NCBI GenBank assembly: GCA_040881945.1
Contig: JBBECF010000013.1
Coordinates: forward strand, 1 to 8,405
DNA: 8,405 nt
Reading direction: 5' to 3'
From: JBBECF01 sp040881945
GTDB lineage: Bacteria > Pseudomonadota > Alphaproteobacteria > Dongiales > Dongiaceae
Part shown: piece after piece, positions 6,536 to 8,405 of the stretch
Layout of the letters: every line of letters starts with the position of its first letter
Position numbering within the stretch: position 1 is the stretch's first letter
Position numbers and translations under genes: made by a program
The notes under the pieces: model-generated
The model's database searches: none
Seen by the model: the letters and a program-made list of their open reading frames with translations, nothing else
What the model was told of the DNA's origin: nothing

Positions 6536-7630
6536 GGCCGAGACGCGGCTCCATTACGACAACGCCGCGTCGCACCTGACGCCGCCGGTCGAGGGCGACG
6601 CGACCAAGGCGGCGGCCTGGCTCGATACGACCGGCGGCTTCCTCAACAGCCTGGCCGAGTACGACGCCTTCGGCAACGTCACCGCCGCGGTGGACCCGCT
6701 CGGCAACCGGACGGAGCGGACCTACGACGCGACCTACAACCTGTTCGTCACGGAGACGCGCGACCCGCTCTACTTCGCCGGCGACCTCCGGCACAAGACG
6801 ACGGCGGTTTGGGACGCGGTCTGCCAGCGGCCCGACGTCGCCTACGACCTCAACAACCTGGCGACCGACTATACCTACGACGTGCTCTGCCGCGAGACGC
6901 GGATCGACACGCCGGGCGGCGGCTTCGCGATCACGTCCTATAACAACCTCGGCAGCCCGACGACCCAGTACGTCGAGACCCAGACGCCGGCGGCGGACGC
7001 CAGCGGCAATCTGTGGTCGCGTGTCTATCTCGACGGGCTGGGGCGGACCTACCGGACGCTCGCCAAGGGGCCGGCGGTCGGCCGGGAGATCGCGGTCGAT
7101 ACCGCCTTCAACCCGCGCGGGGCCTTGGCCAGCGAAACCGCGCCCTACTATCTCGGCGACCCGGCGCAGACCACGACCTTCAACTACGACGCCCTCGACC
7201 GGCCGACCCTGCGCCGCCACCCGGACAACAATACGGTCCAGACCGCCTACGGCTTCAGCGCGGCGGCGCTCGGCTTCGACGCCGTGACGGTCACCGACGA
7301 GCTCGGCCGGCCGACGACCCTGCACCGCGACGTCCAGGGGCGCGTGCTGCGGCGCGACCGCGTGCTTTCCGGCGTCACGGTCTCGACGCACAGCCGCTGG
7401 GACGTGCTCGGCCGCCTGACCGGGGTCACCGACCATGCCGGCAACGTCTGGAGCTACACTTACGATTCGCTCGGCCGCCGGACGGCGGTCGCCGATCCCG
7501 ACCTAGGGAGCTGGAGCTACGCCTATGACGACGCCGGGCGGCTGACCCTGCAGACCGACGCCAAGGGCCAGAAGACCCGGCTCGCCTATGACGGCCTCGG
7601 CCGGGTGCTGAGCAAGACCGCGCGCTACGG

Positions 7631-7655
7631 CCCCTTCGACAGGCTCAGGGTGAGG
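7631..7655 (+). repeat. 25-base REP-like repeat, copy 2, inside Rhs
   Basis: Identical over 25 bases to the copy at 5096-5120 and in the same orientation. It interrupts the Rhs frame after KTARYG. Downstream, the Rhs sequence resumes one base out of phase. Removing the 25 bases gives a joined reading (…ARYG-PQADTTTFTF…). The flanking bases GG before and G/GCC after leave the exact edges uncertain by one or two positions. No target-site duplication is needed to explain the frames. Confidence 0.85.
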
Positions 7656-7848
7656 GCCGCAGGCCGACACGACCACCTTCACCTTCGACCAGGCGCGGAC
7701 GGGCTTCTTCAACGTCGGCCGGCAGACGACGCTGACTAACGCCGCGGCGACCATCCAGCAGGACTGGGACGCCGCCGGCCGGCTGGCGGCGAAGCGCTAC
7801 GTCGTCGACACCGCGACCCACGCCTTCACCTTCACCTACGACGCCGGC

Positions 7849-7873
7849 GCCCCTCGACAGGCTCGGGATGAGG
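7849..7873 (+). repeat. 25-base REP-like repeat, copy 3 (diverged), inside Rhs
   Basis: Aligns without gaps to the other two copies with four substitutions, keeping CTCGACAGGCTCGGGATGAGG-like core bases. It lies 193 bases after copy 2, in the same orientation. The Rhs frame before it ends FTYDAG and the frame after it begins RVLRRTYPG. Deleting exactly 25 bases rejoins the frames (…YDAG-RVLRRTY…). Like copy 1, it sits just after a Phe-x-Tyr-Asp-Ala codon run. Confidence 0.8.
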
Positions 7874-8212
7874 CGGGTGCTGAGGCGGACCTATCCGGGG
7901 AGCTTCACGCTGGCCTCGGCCACGAACCCGTTCAAATACGACGGGGCCGGGCGGCTGAAGATCGTGCCGACCCTGGTCACCGACACGACCTACGACGCCA
8001 GCGGCCGGGTGGCCACGCTGACCCGCCAGAACGGGGTCGTCACCACCTATGCGTACTCGCTTCCTCGCGGCTGGCTCACCGACCTGGACACGGTCAAGGG
8101 CACGGCGGTCATCCAGGACCTCGCCTACGGCCGCGACGCCGCCGGGCGCATCGCCGGCGTGACCTCGCCGCTCGCCGGCGAGAGCTGGGCCTACGGCTAC
8201 GACGACCTGTCG

Positions 8213-8405
8213 GGAAACCTCGCCCAAGATAGCCTGGGGTTCAGGGAGGCGATCGCCGAGGGCGATTCCGTGGGGAATACTCGTGTTGCGGCTCCATGAG
8301 AATTGGTCGACCCGTCGATGCAGCGGCTATGCTCCACCGACCTTTCGTCCAGGCACGTCCGCCACCATCTGCCGCCCCCCCCCACCCCCAGGAAAAGGCA
8401 GCGAA
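8213..8405. other. Unrecognised tail after the Rhs fragment
   Basis: Rhs similarity stops after YGYDDL. The plus frame continues to a TGA at 8297-8299 with a non-Rhs peptide (NLAQDSLGFREAIAEGDS). A minus-strand frame (8197-8385) is also open. Neither shows a motif I recognise. Base composition is less GC3-biased than in the Rhs part, and a run of nine C followed by ACCCCC lies at 8375-8389. This may be the edge of another mobile element or of the neighbouring backbone; the window ends too soon to tell. Confidence 0.4.

Larger units (their letters stand above)
6531..8218 (+). pseudogene. Rhs / YD-repeat protein, middle fragment broken by two 25-base inserts
   Basis: Three successive frames encode one continuous YD-repeat region of about 545 residues. 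Part 1 (6531-7630): LKAETRLHYDNAASHLTPPV, then repeats such as YDAFGNVTAAVDPLGNRTER, VYLDGLGRTYRTLAKGP, WDVLGRLTGVTDHAGN, YDSLGRRTAV and YDGLGRVLSKTARYG. Part 2 (7657-7848): QADTTTFTFDQARTGFFN through WDAAGRLAAKRYVVD to FTYDAG. Part 3 (7874 onward): RVLRRTYPGSFTLASATN, YDASGRVATL, and ESWAYGYDDL. Codon use is strongly GC3-biased throughout, with no stops inside the parts, so decay looks recent apart from the inserts. There is no start or N-terminal domain: the left edge abuts the transposase fragment, and the right edge is lost after YGYDDL. The peptide VYLDGLGR is reminiscent of SpvB/TcB-like Rhs proteins (low certainty). Its lost C-terminal continuation resembles the fragment at 5013-6213. 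Confidence 0.85.

Noticed and set aside
6345..7436. Minus-strand 363-codon frame opposite the Rhs middle fragment
   Set aside because: Shadow frame: no motif, and the plus strand has ordered YD repeats.
5096..7873. The three 25-base repeats as a CRISPR array
   Set aside because: The spacings are about 2.5 kb and 193 bases, the intervening DNA is coding, and there are no cas genes.
5096..7873. The 25-base repeats as programmed frameshift or intervening sequences removed from RNA
   Set aside because: No slippery site, pseudoknot or intron-type structure is visible, and the locus is otherwise broken; simple insertion explains the frames.

Overview
The window looks like chromosomal DNA of a high-GC proteobacterium, most likely an alphaproteobacterium. 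The basis is the strong G/C bias at third codon positions, a tRNA-Gly(CCC) of alphaproteobacterial type, and short CCTTCGACAGGCTCAGG-type repeats that are common in that group. The assignment is an inference; no species marker is present.

Layout. (1) 2-568 (+): the 3' part of a Crp/Fnr-family regulator cut by the window edge. (2) 569-1026: no convincing intact gene; one decayed-looking coding remnant at about 771-944. (3) 1027-4744 (-): a complete three-gene ABC importer operon of the YnjBCD type, in the order binding protein, fused two-domain permease, ATPase. The genes overlap by 25 and 4 bases, which suggests translational coupling. (4) 4745-4892: divergent intergenic region with a good sigma-70-like promoter for the tRNA and a strong ribosome binding site for ynjB. 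(5) 4893-4966 (+): tRNA-Gly(CCC) with encoded CCA. (6) 4999-8405: an accessory region of broken Rhs/YD-repeat toxin genes mixed with remnants of a REP-associated Y1 transposase (RAYT).

The Rhs region is the unusual part. A C-terminal Rhs fragment (core motif plus variable tip, 5013-6213) lies upstream of a middle, YD-repeat fragment (6531 to about 8212), so the parts are in reversed order. The tip ends abruptly where two tandem copies of a RAYT 5' end begin (6205-6442). Three copies of a 25-base REP-like repeat sit inside Rhs coding sequence (5096-5120, 7631-7655, 7849-7873), all in the same orientation. Each shifts the reading frame by +1, and removing exactly 25 bases in silico rejoins the Rhs frame at all three sites.

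No intact toxin, immunity gene, complete transposase or CRISPR array is visible. The best candidate for something under-described is the association of REP-like 25-mers, RAYT remnants and fragmented Rhs genes next to a tRNA. It reads more as a graveyard of mobile DNA than as a working system.
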